NCBI GenBank assembly: GCA_963728165.1
Contig: CAVSIY010000002.1
Coordinates: 558,001 to 622,000, forward strand
Length of the DNA stretch: 64,000 nt
Direction: 5' to 3'
Origin: Hyphomicrobium_A sp963728165
Lineage (GTDB): Bacteria; Pseudomonadota; Alphaproteobacteria; Rhizobiales; Hyphomicrobiaceae
Shown here: positions 8,250-17,078 of the stretch, piece after piece
Layout: each line of letters starts with the position of its first letter
Position numbering within the stretch: the stretch's first letter is position 1
Program-made: the position numbers and the translations under genes
The notes under the pieces: model-generated
What the model saw: only the letters and a program-made list of their open reading frames with translations
Database searches by the model: none
Told to the model about the DNA's origin: nothing

Positions 8250-8285
8250 GGGAGCAGTGTTTATCATTTGGGAGCAGTGTTAATC
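8250..8285. repeat. Short tandem direct repeat
   Basis: GGGAGCAGTGTTTATC at 8250-8265 and GGGAGCAGTGTTAATC at 8270-8285, a 20-base period with one mismatch over 16 bases. It lies about 45 bases before the DUF2254 gene and could be paired operator sites on the same helix face, or chance. Confidence 0.4.
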
Positions 8286-8331
8286 GCTCTTAATGATTCT
8301 GATCCCCTCGGCCGTATCTAGCTAGGCGACA

Positions 8332-9711
8332 TTGACCGTACGAAATCGCAAACTGCTGAACGATCTCAGCGAGGCGTTCTGGCTCGTCCCCGGATTGATG
8401 GTGCTCGCCGGCGCGCTGAGCGCCTTGGCTCTCGTGCGTCTCGATCGCAGCGGTCTGATCCCGTTGCCGACGGACGGCGCCTTCTTGATCTATATGGGAG
8501 ATGTTGCGGGTGCGCGCACGCTCCTGGGAGCGATCATGTCTTCTACAATCGGCGTGGCCGGCACGGTCTTCTCCATCACCATTGCTGCGCTGGCGCTTGC
8601 CGCTGGACAGATGGGGCCGCGGTTGCTGCACAACTTCACGCGGGATCGGGGCAATCAGTTCACACTCGGCGCATTCCTGGCAACGTTCGCCTTCGCGCTC
8701 TTGGTGTTGCGCAGCATACGCAACGAGGAGTTTACCCCGCATCTATCGCTGAGCGTCGCAATCCTACTGGCTTTCGTGTGCGTCGGCACGCTCGTCTGGT
8801 TTGTCGGCCACATGGCGAGCCGCATCAACGCCGAGACCGTCATCGACTTGGTGAGCGCCGACCTTGCTCGGGTCGTGCACCGGCTCACTACCGATAATGC
8901 ACTCTCTGCGCCGCCCCCCGAAAGCCATTGGGGAGAGGCGCTGCCGGTGCACGACCATCGCTGTGGCTACCTGCATCAGCTCGACGAGAACGGCCTGGCC
9001 GACTGGTCCGCCGCTCACGGTACGGCGGTGCGGCTCCTGGTCAAACCGGGCGACTACATCTTTCCCGGTGCCCCCATCGCCCTCGTCAATCCACCGGCCG
9101 AGGGCGCCGGCAAGGCAATCCGTGTCGCCACCGCGCTCGCTCTGAACCGGAGCAGCCCCGCTGATGTCGAGTTCGCGGCGCGTCAGATCGTCGAGATGGC
9201 GGTACGCGCCCTGTCGCCCAGCGTCAACGATCCCAACACCGCGAGCAGCGCGCTCGATCACCTCGGCTCAGCGCTTTGCCGGATGGCGTCGCTGCAGCTG
9301 CCCACCGGCGTCTACAAGCGCAATGAGCGCGTCGTTCTTATGGTGCCGAGCGTTAGCTACGCCGAGATCGTCGCAACCATGCTCCACAAGATCAGGCAGA
9401 ATGCGGCGGGCAACGCCGCCGTGCTGGCCCATATCCTGGGGGTGCTGACTGCGGTGGCGAGCTGCGAGCGCGAGCCGACGCGGGTGGCCACATTGCAGCA
9501 ACATGCCGATCTCGTGCTTGCCGACGCCGCGCGCACCGGCTTGGCACCCGCCGATGTCGAGTACATACGCTCCCGTCATGCCGACTTTGAAGCCATGCGC
9601 GATTCAGGTGCGCGGACGCTGTCGAGCGCGCAGGGACGGTCAGCCCTGGCGCAGCGACGCGGCGACCTCGCGGGCGATGCCGTCGGCGTCCGCAATGTCG
9701 GCGTGCTCTAA
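8332..9711 (+). CDS. DUF2254 domain membrane protein
   Basis: 459 residues from a TTG at 8332 (AGGCGAC upstream). Four hydrophobic segments occupy roughly residues 15-35, 65-90, 105-125 and 140-165. They are followed by a large soluble region containing VRLLVKPGDYIFPGAPIA and the strongly conserved ALSPSVNDPNTA motif of DUF2254. The family is predicted to sit in the inner membrane with a cytoplasmic C-terminal domain; its role is unknown. The last 24 codons overlap the end of the convergent desaturase gene by 72 bases. The tail after RTLSSAQGRS may therefore be an accidental extension, although no alternative stop is visible in frame. Confidence 0.78.
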   Translation: MTVRNRKLLNDLSEAFWLVPGLMVLAGALSALALVRLDRSGLIPLPTDGAFLIYMGDVAGARTLLGAIMSSTIGVAGTVFSITIAALALAAGQMGPRLLHNFTRDRGNQFTLGAFLATFAFALLVLRSIRNEEFTPHLSLSVAILLAFVCVGTLVWFVGHMASRINAETVIDLVSADLARVVHRLTTDNALSAPPPESHWGEALPVHDHRCGYLHQLDENGLADWSAAHGTAVRLLVKPGDYIFPGAPIALVNPPAEGAGKAIRVATALALNRSSPADVEFAARQIVEMAVRALSPSVNDPNTASSALDHLGSALCRMASLQLPTGVYKRNERVVLMVPSVSYAEIVATMLHKIRQNAAGNAAVLAHILGVLTAVASCEREPTRVATLQQHADLVLADAARTGLAPADVEYIRSRHADFEAMRDSGARTLSSAQGRSALAQRRGDLAGDAVGVRNVGVL

Positions 9712-11025
9712 AGTCGCGTTGTCGACGTAGGCTTCCTCGCGGCCCTTGGGCGCATACTTCTCGCCCAGCACACCCAGCGCCGTCGGGTGACCGTTCGGGC
9801 TCTCGCCGTCGCCGAAGTAGCCCTCCACGATCACGCCCTTGTCGCGATACTCCGGATCGCGCAGCAGCATCTCGTGCAGCCGCTTCAGGTTGTAGTGCGG
9901 CACCGACGCCATCAGGTGATGGGGCAGGTGGTAGTCCATGCCGAACGGAAACACGGCGTAGCGCACCAGCGGGCCGGCCAGGAACACGCGCGTGTTGGTA
10001 TAGCGGCCGCGGTCGGCGTTGCCGTGCTGCACCCACTGGCGCAAGATCATGAACAGCGGGAAGGCGGTGAACACCGGCACCAGCCACAACAAGCCGAAGT
10101 AGGCCCAAGCCGGTCCCCAGCCGGCAAGCTGCACGGCCGACAGCGCCCCGTAGAGCAGGGCCAGATAGGTCACGCGGCTGATCCCGAGCCAGCGGATGGG
10201 CGTGACGGGGGCCAGCCGCGTCCCGGGGTAGGCTTCATCGGGGAGCAGCGCCAGGATCGCCACCACCGCCGCCCACATCAAGGGCAGCACAACCGCCACG
10301 GCGAGCCCGTTGCCCATCACGACCAGCGGAATGATGACTGCCGGGGCACCTAAGGCGAACAGGATGCCGGCCCGCACGGGCCGCACCGAGCCGGGTCGGT
10401 CGGGGTCCGCATAGGGGTTGTGGCCGCCGCCCAGCGCGCTGTAGCGCGCGCGTGTGATCGTGTAGCGGAACAGGTTGGGGAGCCACAGCTGCTTCAGAAG
10501 GGCCCACAGCATCTCGACGTGCGTGATCGGGAAATCGAGCCAGTGATGGCTCTCGTGCAGCTGGCTGATGTCGGGGTCGCGCTCGGGATCGTTGACGAAC
10601 TGGTGGTGCGCCAGGTGGTGCAGCCGGTAGTGATAGGTCGTGGTCAGGATGGGGAAGGCGGCGAGCCAGTCGGAGGCAAGCTCGTTGAGCCTGCGGTTGG
10701 CGAACAGCATGAAGTGCGTGCCTTCGTGGATGGCCCCACCGAACTGATGTTGGGAGCCCCCGATGACGACGATGGCCGCAAGCGTGGCGGGGATGCTCCA
10801 CCACCAGGCGATGGCGCCCGATAGCGCCGACTGGTCGACCCACACCGCGCCCGCGACTGCCAGCGCGATGACGACGTAGATCCGTGCCAGGTAGACCCAG
10901 TTCGTGAGGTTGTCGCGGGCCTTGAGCGCCTGCACCTCCTCGGAGGTCTGGCGTGCCGGTCGCTCGCGCGCGACCTCGGCGTCACTCGCCCGCGCCGCAA
11001 CCTCGGCTGCTGCCACCGCTGCCAT
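9640..11025 (-). CDS. Fatty acid desaturase family protein
   Basis: 461 residues. It has the three histidine boxes of membrane di-iron desaturases: HEGTH at residues 100-104, HHLAHH at 136-141 and YHLPHH in the C-terminal half. Several hydrophobic segments surround them (about 45-65, 75-95, and clusters in the middle). It should introduce a double bond or hydroxyl group into a lipid acyl chain at the cytoplasmic face of the inner membrane, using an electron donor not encoded nearby. The start has AGGAG about 9 bases upstream. The N-terminal 40 residues are Ala/Glu/Arg-rich and probably disordered. Substrate cannot be inferred; carotenoid and acyl-lipid desaturases share the fold. Confidence 0.88.
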   Translation of the reverse strand: MAAVAAAEVAARASDAEVARERPARQTSEEVQALKARDNLTNWVYLARIYVVIALAVAGAVWVDQSALSGAIAWWWSIPATLAAIVVIGGSQHQFGGAIHEGTHFMLFANRRLNELASDWLAAFPILTTTYHYRLHHLAHHQFVNDPERDPDISQLHESHHWLDFPITHVEMLWALLKQLWLPNLFRYTITRARYSALGGGHNPYADPDRPGSVRPVRAGILFALGAPAVIIPLVVMGNGLAVAVVLPLMWAAVVAILALLPDEAYPGTRLAPVTPIRWLGISRVTYLALLYGALSAVQLAGWGPAWAYFGLLWLVPVFTAFPLFMILRQWVQHGNADRGRYTNTRVFLAGPLVRYAVFPFGMDYHLPHHLMASVPHYNLKRLHEMLLRDPEYRDKGVIVEGYFGDGESPNGHPTALGVLGEKYAPKGREEAYVDNATLEHADIADADGIAREVAASLRQG

Positions 11026-11534
11026 GGACGTTCTCTCCTCGGACCGGTTGTGCCGCGATCGCCGAGCCTCGCGGGCGCCACTTTGACAGAATGGGAATCA
11101 CCGATCCAACCCAAATGGCGTGCGGCGATGTCGCAAGCTAGGGCAATAATCTTGCTCTGCGGTGTACGGGCATAGTTTCTAATGTTCGTCGGAAGCGTTA
11201 AGAATTGCAGGCAGCGCCCCGCCCCCGGGATGCATTCGCGCCGGCGGCCCTCACGGGGCCCCGTTGCGACATAACAAAACGATGACACCGACGGCGCCTG
11301 CCAGTGCGCGGCGGCACGCCACATCTGGCGGTTTTTCTTGCGTTTTTTACAAGACTGTGCGAGCACACCGGTGGCTCGAGCGCAGGGGACGCGATTCCAT
11401 TAGTCCCTTTTCGAGGCCAGACCGCTTTCTTTGCCGCATTCGGCGAATCCCCATACCCCTGCGCTCCGTCACCCGCTGCCGCTTTCAGAAGCGTTGGCGC
11501 GGGACCCTGTGAACGCAGACGGAGACGTGGACTT
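11026..11534. other. 509-base divergent region (desaturase / RNA helicase)
   Basis: Holds the promoters of two divergent genes and probably a long 5' leader for the helicase. Cold-inducible RNA helicase genes often have structured leaders, but I can point to no specific element. No protein-coding frame is supported; the frame upstream of the helicase start has non-coding composition. Confidence 0.4.
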
Positions 11535-13130
11535 TTGGAACCCAAGACCTTCGCTGAGCTCGGTCTCAGCCCTAAGGTGCAGGCGGCCATCGATGCCGCC
11601 GGCTATACGACGCCTACACCCATTCAGGCCGCCGCCATCCCCATCGCCCTGACCGGCCGTGATGTGCTCGGCATCGCCCAAACGGGCACCGGCAAGACCG
11701 CCGGCTTCGTGCTGCCGATGATCACGCGGCTGGAGACGGGACGCGCGCGGGCGCGCATGCCGCGCTCGCTCATCCTGGCGCCGACGCGCGAGCTCGCCGC
11801 GCAGGTGGCGCAGAGCTTCGAGAAGTACGGCATCAATCACAAGCTCGACCTGGCGCTGTTGATCGGCGGCATGTCGATGGACGATCAGGTGAAGAAGCTC
11901 GACCGCGGCGTCGATGTGCTCATCGCCACGCCGGGGCGCCTGCTCGATCACTTCCAGCGCGGGCGCATAATGCTCATGGGCGTGGAGATCCTCGTCATCG
12001 ACGAGGCGGACCGCATGCTCGACATGGGCTTCATCCCCGACATCGAGAAGATCTGCAAGCTCTTGCCCGGCGCGCCGCCAGACGCTGTTCTTCTCGGCCA
12101 CCATGCCGCCGGAGATCACCCGCCTCGTCAGCCAGTTCCTGAAAGATCCCGCCCGCATCGAGGTGGCTCCGCCCGCCACCACCGCCAAGACCATCACCCA
12201 GCGTTTCGTCTTTTGCCCCAACGGCGAGGATTGGGCCAAGCGCGAGGCTCTGCGCGACCTCATTCGCAACGAGACGGTCAAGAACGCCATCATATTCTGC
12301 AACCGCAAGGTCGAGGTGGCGATCCTGCATCGCTCTCTGGTCAAGCACGGGTTCAGCGCCGGCGCGCTGCACGGCGATATGGACCAGAAGAACCGCATGG
12401 ACACGCTCGACAAGTTCCGCTCCGGCGAGCTGATGCTGCTCGCCGCCAGCGACGTCGCCGCGCGCGGCCTCGACATCCCCGACGTCAGCCACATCTTCAA
12501 TTTCGATCTGCCGTGGCAGTCGGACGACTACGTGCACCGCATCGGCCGAACGGGGCGCGCCGGCAAGGAAGGCCACTCCCTCTCTCTGGTCACCACCGAA
12601 GAGCTCAAGTCCTTGAAGGACATCGAGAAGATGCTGGGCGAGCCGGTCGTGTGGCTGGGCGAGGGGCCGAGCGAGCAGGACTACGCTGAGGCCGGCAAGA
12701 AGCGCCGCCGCGGGCGTGGCGCCCCCCAGCGCGGGCGCGGACGTGGTGCCGCTCCGGCGGCCCGTGCACCCGACAAGGGCCGGCATGGCGAGAGCCGCTC
12801 GCACCAGCGGCCGGAGCGCAAGGAGGCGGCGCCCGCGCGCGCCGACCACCCGCGGCCAAGTCGAGCAGCCGCGGCAAGAGCCGCGCCGGCAGGAGCAGCC
12901 AAGGGCTCATGAGCCGAGGGCACACGAAGTCGAGGGCACAAGAGCAGCCGCGGACCGAGAAGCAGCCGCGCCGCCATGCTGCGTCGGGTCCGGTGCGCAA
13001 CGGTCAACCGGCGCCGGCCGCCCCACGCCCCGAGCGCCAACCCTCGCAGCAGAGAACCGGCTTCGCCGACAACGTCCCGGCGTTTCTGCGCAACCCCGTC
13101 AAGCGCCCGGTGAAGGTCGCGGGCGAGTAG
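11535..13130 (+). CDS. DEAD-box RNA helicase, RhlE-like (two frame changes)
   Basis: About 531 residues if two frame changes are bridged. A TTG at 11535 with GGAGA upstream begins EPKTFAELGLSP. Motifs in order: Q motif TTPTPIQ, I AQTGTGKT, Ia PTRELAAQ, Ib TPGRLLDH, II DEAD (VIDEADRMLDMGF). The frame then shifts by one extra base at about 12075-12079, after which come III FFSATMPPE, IV IIFCNRK, V ARGLDIPD and VI HRIGRTGRAG. A second change between about 12800 and 12909 restores the C-terminal tail (GFADNVPAFLRNPVK) typical of alphaproteobacterial RhlE-type helicases. The Lys/Arg/Gln tail should bind RNA. Likely roles are ribosome maturation and RNA decay. The end overlaps the convergent cytochrome b561 gene by 32 bases. 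Confidence 0.82.
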
Positions 13131-13713
13131 TGCGCGGCGCCTGGGCCGTTACCCCGCTTTCGGGCTTCGGCTTGCGGCCCAGCATGCGCAAGAGCACGGC
13201 ATCGCGCAGCACGAAATGATGATAGAGCGCGGCTGCCACGTGCACGACAACGAGCGCGATCAGGGCATAGGCTGCGAGCTCGTGGGCTTCCTCGAGCAGC
13301 TCGTGGCTGCCTGAGCCGGGCCCCACAAGCTGGGGCACGCTGATGAACCCGAAGAGATCGATGCCGACGGGCTTACGCATCGCGCCGACCAGCGCCCAGC
13401 CGGCAAGCGTCGCCGCAAAGATCAAGGCGTAGAGCGCCCAGTGCGCGAGCCGCGCGGCGTGATGCTGCCAGTTGGGCGTTGCGGCGGACTCCGCCGGCAC
13501 GGCGTTGGCGAGCCACCACAGGAACCCTGCCGCGGCGATGACCAACAAGCTGATGCCGACCGCGCTGTGCAGCCAGGTCTGAAACAGGCGCTGATCGCTG
13601 CCGAGGTCCTCCAACCATAGTCCCTGAGCGAAGAGCCCGAGCACCAGGACCGCGACGATCCAGTGGAAGGCCCGTGCCGGCCAACCCCAGCTCTCGCGCG
13701 TGTTGCGGATCAT
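13099..13713 (-). CDS. Cytochrome b561-type membrane protein
   Basis: 204 residues starting MIRNTRESWGWPARAFHWIVA at the ATG at 13713 (GGAGCGACAG upstream). There are four TM segments with conserved His residues: RAFHW in TM1, TWLHSAVG in TM2, and EEAHELAAYALIALVVVHVAAALYHHF in TM3-4. This is the di-haem arrangement of bacterial cytochrome b561 (YodB/CybB type), which passes electrons from the quinol pool or scavenges superoxide. The last 25 residues are Pro/Arg/Ser-rich. No partner c-type cytochrome is encoded beside it. Confidence 0.88.
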   Translation of the reverse strand: MIRNTRESWGWPARAFHWIVAVLVLGLFAQGLWLEDLGSDQRLFQTWLHSAVGISLLVIAAAGFLWWLANAVPAESAATPNWQHHAARLAHWALYALIFAATLAGWALVGAMRKPVGIDLFGFISVPQLVGPGSGSHELLEEAHELAAYALIALVVVHVAAALYHHFVLRDAVLLRMLGRKPKPESGVTAQAPRTTRPRPSPGA

Positions 13714-13821
13714 GACTGTCGCTCCCTCATGTCTGTCAAACCTGGCTCGCATTGAGAAACCCTGCCTCGCCCGGCTGAAACCCGGCTGAACGCCGCCCCG
13801 GCAATGTGCACGCCCTTCCTG

Positions 13822-14229
13822 TCATTTCCCTGACACGGGCCGACGCGGGGGGGTGCTCTTTCGCGAGGGCTTGGGCGCCGGTTTCCGTTTCGGCTTGGCA
13901 GCGGCCGCGCGGCGGGCGACGCCGAGCGCCACGCGCGCCCATTCTACCATCTCCTCGGCGTCGTCGAGCAGCCGCTCGGGCGCGCGCCAGTAGGGCAAAT
14001 CGATCCTCTTGCCGGGCCCGCCGTAGCCGTAGGGCCCGAGCCCCTCGGCCTCGAAGGCTCCCTTCGTCTCGCCGTCGGCTTTGAGGTAGAGCGTATCGTC
14101 GGCGATAAGGCCGAACATGACGCCGTCGGCGTAGATGCCGGCGCCCCCGAACATGCGCCGCACGCTCACGGGGCCGAGCCCGGCAAGCGCGTCCCGCAAA
14201 AGCTCGATGAACCCCTCGCTCGCAGCCAT
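13822..14229 (-). CDS. TfoX N-terminal domain protein
   Basis: 135 residues. Residues 5-100 match the TfoX/Sxy N-terminal domain: LGPVSVRRMFGGAGIYADGVMFG and DTLYLKAD are its signature. The last 30 residues are a Lys/Arg/Pro tail (KPKRKPAPKPSRK). Full-length Sxy/TfoX of gammaproteobacteria regulates competence with CRP. Stand-alone N-terminal domains like this are common in Rhizobiales and have no defined role, so I do not infer competence. It may be cotranscribed with the DUF924 gene, but a palindromic repeat lies between them at 14269-14294. Confidence 0.82.
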   Translation of the reverse strand: MAASEGFIELLRDALAGLGPVSVRRMFGGAGIYADGVMFGLIADDTLYLKADGETKGAFEAEGLGPYGYGGPGKRIDLPYWRAPERLLDDAEEMVEWARVALGVARRAAAAKPKRKPAPKPSRKSTPPRRPVSGK

Positions 14230-14268
14230 GCCACATCCTAAGTCAAACGGGGCGGCGTGCGTAATTCC

Positions 14269-14294
14269 CCCTCTCCCCGCAAGCGGGGAGAGGG
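14269..14294. repeat. Palindromic repeat, single hairpin copy
   Basis: A perfect 12-bp inverted repeat CCCTCTCCCCGC / GCGGGGAGAGGG with a two-base spacer. The arms are identical to those at 61529-61556 inside thiC and nearly identical to the right half of the element at 24761-24862. It sits between the DUF924 and TfoX-like genes. Confidence 0.75.
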
Positions 14295-14300
14295 AGCTCG

Positions 14301-14864
14301 CTAGAAGGCGCTGCCGGGCTCGGCGAGGAACGCTTCCTCCTCGGGCGTCGAGACCCGCCCCAGCGCCGCGTTGCGGTGGGGGAAGCGGCCAAAGCGGTCG
14401 ATGATGGCCTTGTGAGCGCGCGCGTAGCGCGTGAGCTCCTCATCGCCCAGCCCCGAGATCAGCGCCACCGCGCGTGCCTGGTCGTCCTTGTCCTCGCTGT
14501 GCTCAAACGGCAGATAGAAAAAGATGCGCTCTTCCGGCTTGAGCTCCGTGTCGAGCCCTTTGGCGAGCGCGCCCTGCGCCACCGCGCGCGCCACATCGTC
14601 GGTGGCAAATGCCTGCGCGTCGTCGCGGAACATGTTGCGCGGGAACTGGTCGAGGACGAGCACGGTGGCGAGCGCCCGGCTGGCGCTGGCAAACGCGTCT
14701 GCCGCCGGCCACGTGCTCAAGACCTCGTAGAGGACCAGGAAGCGCTCGCGGACCGCAGCATCGACGCCGTCGTCCTTAGCGAACCACTTGGGGCGCCCGA
14801 GCTCCTCAAACCAGAAGCCGATGACATCGCCGATCCATTCCTCGCTGGCGACGGCGGTGCCCAT
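14301..14864 (-). CDS. DUF924 family protein
   Basis: 187 residues. Conserved DUF924 features are visible: IGFWFEELGRPKWFAKDDGVDAAVRERF at the N-terminus, the central LDQFPRNMFRDDAQAFATD, and FFYLPFEHSEDKDDQ, with a later RFGRFPHRNAALGR. The family is all-helical (TPR-like) and of unknown function. Length is normal. It starts 9 bases downstream of the end of sufA on the same strand, so it is probably the last gene, or a read-through gene, of the suf transcript. No role in Fe-S assembly is implied by that alone. Confidence 0.88.
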   Translation of the reverse strand: MGTAVASEEWIGDVIGFWFEELGRPKWFAKDDGVDAAVRERFLVLYEVLSTWPAADAFASASRALATVLVLDQFPRNMFRDDAQAFATDDVARAVAQGALAKGLDTELKPEERIFFYLPFEHSEDKDDQARAVALISGLGDEELTRYARAHKAIIDRFGRFPHRNAALGRVSTPEEEAFLAEPGSAF

Positions 14865-14873
14865 GGGTCGGGG

Positions 14874-15260
14874 TCAGTCCCCCTGCGCCAGCGCCTGCGC
14901 CTCGGCGGCGGGCGTCAGGCTCACGCTCTCGCCGCAGCCGCAGGAGCCCGTCTGGTTGGGGTTGTTGAACACGAACTGGTTCCCGAGCTTGTCGATCTTG
15001 AAGTCCATCTCGGTGCCCAGCAGGTACATGATGGCTGTGGGCTCGATCAGCAGCACCGCGCCCTCGTGCTCCACCACCTCGTCGTGCGGCACCGTCGCCT
15101 CGGCGACGGCCATGGTGTACTCCATGCCGGCACAGCCGCCCTTCTTGACGCCGACACGCAGGCCGATCGCACCCGGGTGGTCGGCGAGGATCGCGCGCAC
15201 GCGCGCGGCGGCGGCGTCCGTCAGGGTCACGACCTTGGGCATCATGCGCAGCGTGGGCAT
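14874..15260 (-). CDS. sufA: A-type Fe-S carrier (SufA/IscA-like)
   Basis: 128 residues. The HesB/IscA fold is indicated by the three ligand cysteines: one in KKGGCAGMEY and two in the C-terminal SCGCGES motif. It accepts clusters from the SufBCD scaffold and delivers them to apo-proteins. It may begin at MPTLRMMPKV (15260) or at a nearer ATG (15242). It is the last suf gene of the leftward operon, about 85 bases after sufT. An ErpA-like carrier would look similar; the operon position favours SufA. Confidence 0.9.
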   Translation of the reverse strand: MPTLRMMPKVVTLTDAAAARVRAILADHPGAIGLRVGVKKGGCAGMEYTMAVAEATVPHDEVVEHEGAVLLIEPTAIMYLLGTEMDFKIDKLGNQFVFNNPNQTGSCGCGESVSLTPAAEAQALAQGD

Positions 15261-15345
15261 CTCGTCTCACCTTGCAAATCGCGTCGCAAAAGCAGTCCTT
15301 CATATAGCGAGTGTGCGCTCAATCGCAAAGCGGCACACCTTCGAA

Positions 15346-15768
15346 TTAGAACATGTTGAGCGCCAGCCGCGCCTCGTCCGACATGCGACTCATGTCCCAG
15401 GGCGGATCGAACGTCATGGCCACTTTGATGGAATTGACGCCCGGGACCGCGTTGACCGCGTTCTCCACCCACTGCGGCATCTCGCCCGCGACGGGGCAGG
15501 CGGGCGCCGTCAGCGTCATGGCGATGGCGACGTTGCGCTCGCCGTCGATGGCGATGTCGTAGATGAGGCCGAGCTCGTAGATGTCGGCGGGGATTTCCGG
15601 GTCGTAGACGGTCTTCAAGGCCGCAACGATGTCGGCGCGCAGGCGCTCATCCTCCTCTGCCGGCAGCGCGGAGGGTGCCGCGGCCGCACCGTCGCCGCCA
15701 GCCGACACCGGCTCGGGCTTGTCGGAAAGCGCCACCGGCGCCTCCTGCTCCAAAGGTTTGCCTTCCAT
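15346..15768 (-). CDS. sufT: SUF system Fe-S assembly protein SufT (MIP18/DUF59)
   Basis: 140 residues. An Ala/Pro-rich leader of about 40 residues precedes the DUF59/MIP18 domain (LKTVYDPEIPADIYELGLIYDI). It has the conserved TAPACPVAGEMP cysteine motif and the DPPWDMSRMSDEARLALNM ending typical of SufT. In other bacteria SufT supports Fe-S protein maturation, especially of lipoate synthase and aconitase under high demand. It lies 32 bases downstream of sufS on the same strand. Confidence 0.92.
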   Translation of the reverse strand: MEGKPLEQEAPVALSDKPEPVSAGGDGAAAAPSALPAEEDERLRADIVAALKTVYDPEIPADIYELGLIYDIAIDGERNVAIAMTLTAPACPVAGEMPQWVENAVNAVPGVNSIKVAMTFDPPWDMSRMSDEARLALNMF

Positions 15769-15800
15769 CTCTCACTCCCGGAAAGGCCTTGGCCTTCCAC

Positions 15801-17078
15801 TTACGTGAACAGCTCGTGCGCGCGTTTGAGCGCCTCGACCAGGGCGTCCACCTCCGCCTTGGTGTTGTACATGGCGAAGGAGGCACGGCAGAGCGCGGTG
15901 ACGCCCAAGCGCTCCATCAGCGGCTGCGCGCAGTGGTGGCCGGCGCGCACGGCAACGCCCGAGCGGTCGACGATGGTCGCCACGTCGTGGGGATGCAGGC
16001 CCTCCACCGCGAACGACACGATCGCACCCTTGCCCGGCGTGGTGCCGTAGATCTTGACGTAGGGCAGCTCTGCGAGCCGCGCGTGCGCATAGGTCCTGAG
16101 CTCGGCCTCGTGGCGCGCGATCTTCTCGCGCCCGACCTGCATCATGTAGTGGAGCCCGGCCCCGAGCCCGATCGCCTCCACGATGGGCGGCGTGCCTGCC
16201 TCGAATTTCTGCGGGGTCGTGCCGTAGGTGATGGCATCGACGTGCACCGACTCGATCATGTTGCCGCCGCCCTGGTAGGGGCGCATGGCATCGAGGTGCG
16301 CCTTCTTGGCGTAGAGCACGCCGATGCCCGACGGCCCGTAGGTCTTGTGGCCGGTGAACACGTAGAAGTCGCAGTCGAGATCGCGCACGTCGACGGGCAT
16401 GTGCACGGCCGCCTGGCTGCCGTCGACCAGCACCGGGATGCCGCGCTCGTGCGCCACGCGGATGACGTCCTTCACCGGCACCAGCGTGCCGGTGACGTTC
16501 GACATGTGGGTGATGGCGACGAGCTTGGTGCGCGGCGTCAACAGCCGCTCGAACTCCTCGAACAGAAACTCGCCTGTATCGGAGATCGGCACCCATTTGA
16601 GCACGGCGCCGGCGCGCTCGCGGCGGAAATGCCAGGGCACGATGTTGGAGTGGTGCTCCAGGATCGAGAGCACGATCTCGTCGCCCTCGCCGATGTCGGC
16701 ACCGAAAGAATCCGCCACGAGATTGATGGCGGCGGTGGCGTTGCGCGTGAACACGATCTCGTCGGCACTGCCGGCGTTGAGGAAGCGGCGCGTCAGCTCG
16801 CGCGCGTCCTCGTACTTGGAGGTGGCGGTGTTGGAGAGATAGTGCAGACCGCGGTGCACGTTGGCGTACTCGAAGCGATAGGCATGGTCCATCGCCTCGA
16901 TCACCGAGCGCGGCTTCTGGGCGGAGGCGGCGTTGTCGAGATAGACGAGCGGCTTGCCGTAAACCTCGCGGTAGAGGATGGGGAAGTCCACGCGGATGCG
17001 CTCCACGTCGTAAGGCTCGCCCGTGGCGCGCGCGCCGGACCGTTCGATCTCTGTAGTCTCTGGCGTTTCAGCGGTCAT
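15801..17078 (-). CDS. sufS: Cysteine desulfurase SufS
   Basis: 425 residues from the ATG at 17078, overlapping the sufD stop as ATGA and preceded by AAAGAGGGCG. It is a group II cysteine desulfurase: PLP lysine in FTGHKTYGPSG, active-site cysteine in RAGHHCAQP, and the N-terminal YLDNAASAQKP and VHRGLHYLS motifs. It supplies persulfide sulfur for SufBCD. No sufE gene is in the window, so its sulfur acceptor (SufE or SufU type) must be elsewhere. It is the second cysteine desulfurase of this operon, beside the NifS/IscS-type one at 21111-22242. Confidence 0.95.
   Translation of the reverse strand: MTAETPETTEIERSGARATGEPYDVERIRVDFPILYREVYGKPLVYLDNAASAQKPRSVIEAMDHAYRFEYANVHRGLHYLSNTATSKYEDARELTRRFLNAGSADEIVFTRNATAAINLVADSFGADIGEGDEIVLSILEHHSNIVPWHFRRERAGAVLKWVPISDTGEFLFEEFERLLTPRTKLVAITHMSNVTGTLVPVKDVIRVAHERGIPVLVDGSQAAVHMPVDVRDLDCDFYVFTGHKTYGPSGIGVLYAKKAHLDAMRPYQGGGNMIESVHVDAITYGTTPQKFEAGTPPIVEAIGLGAGLHYMMQVGREKIARHEAELRTYAHARLAELPYVKIYGTTPGKGAIVSFAVEGLHPHDVATIVDRSGVAVRAGHHCAQPLMERLGVTALCRASFAMYNTKAEVDALVEALKRAHELFT

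Larger units (their letters stand above)
7905..8331. other. 427-base intergenic region
   Basis: No intact gene. It contains the DUF3309-like remnant at 8195-8248 and a 20-base-spaced direct repeat at 8250-8285, both listed separately. The rest shows nothing I can name. Confidence 0.45.
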
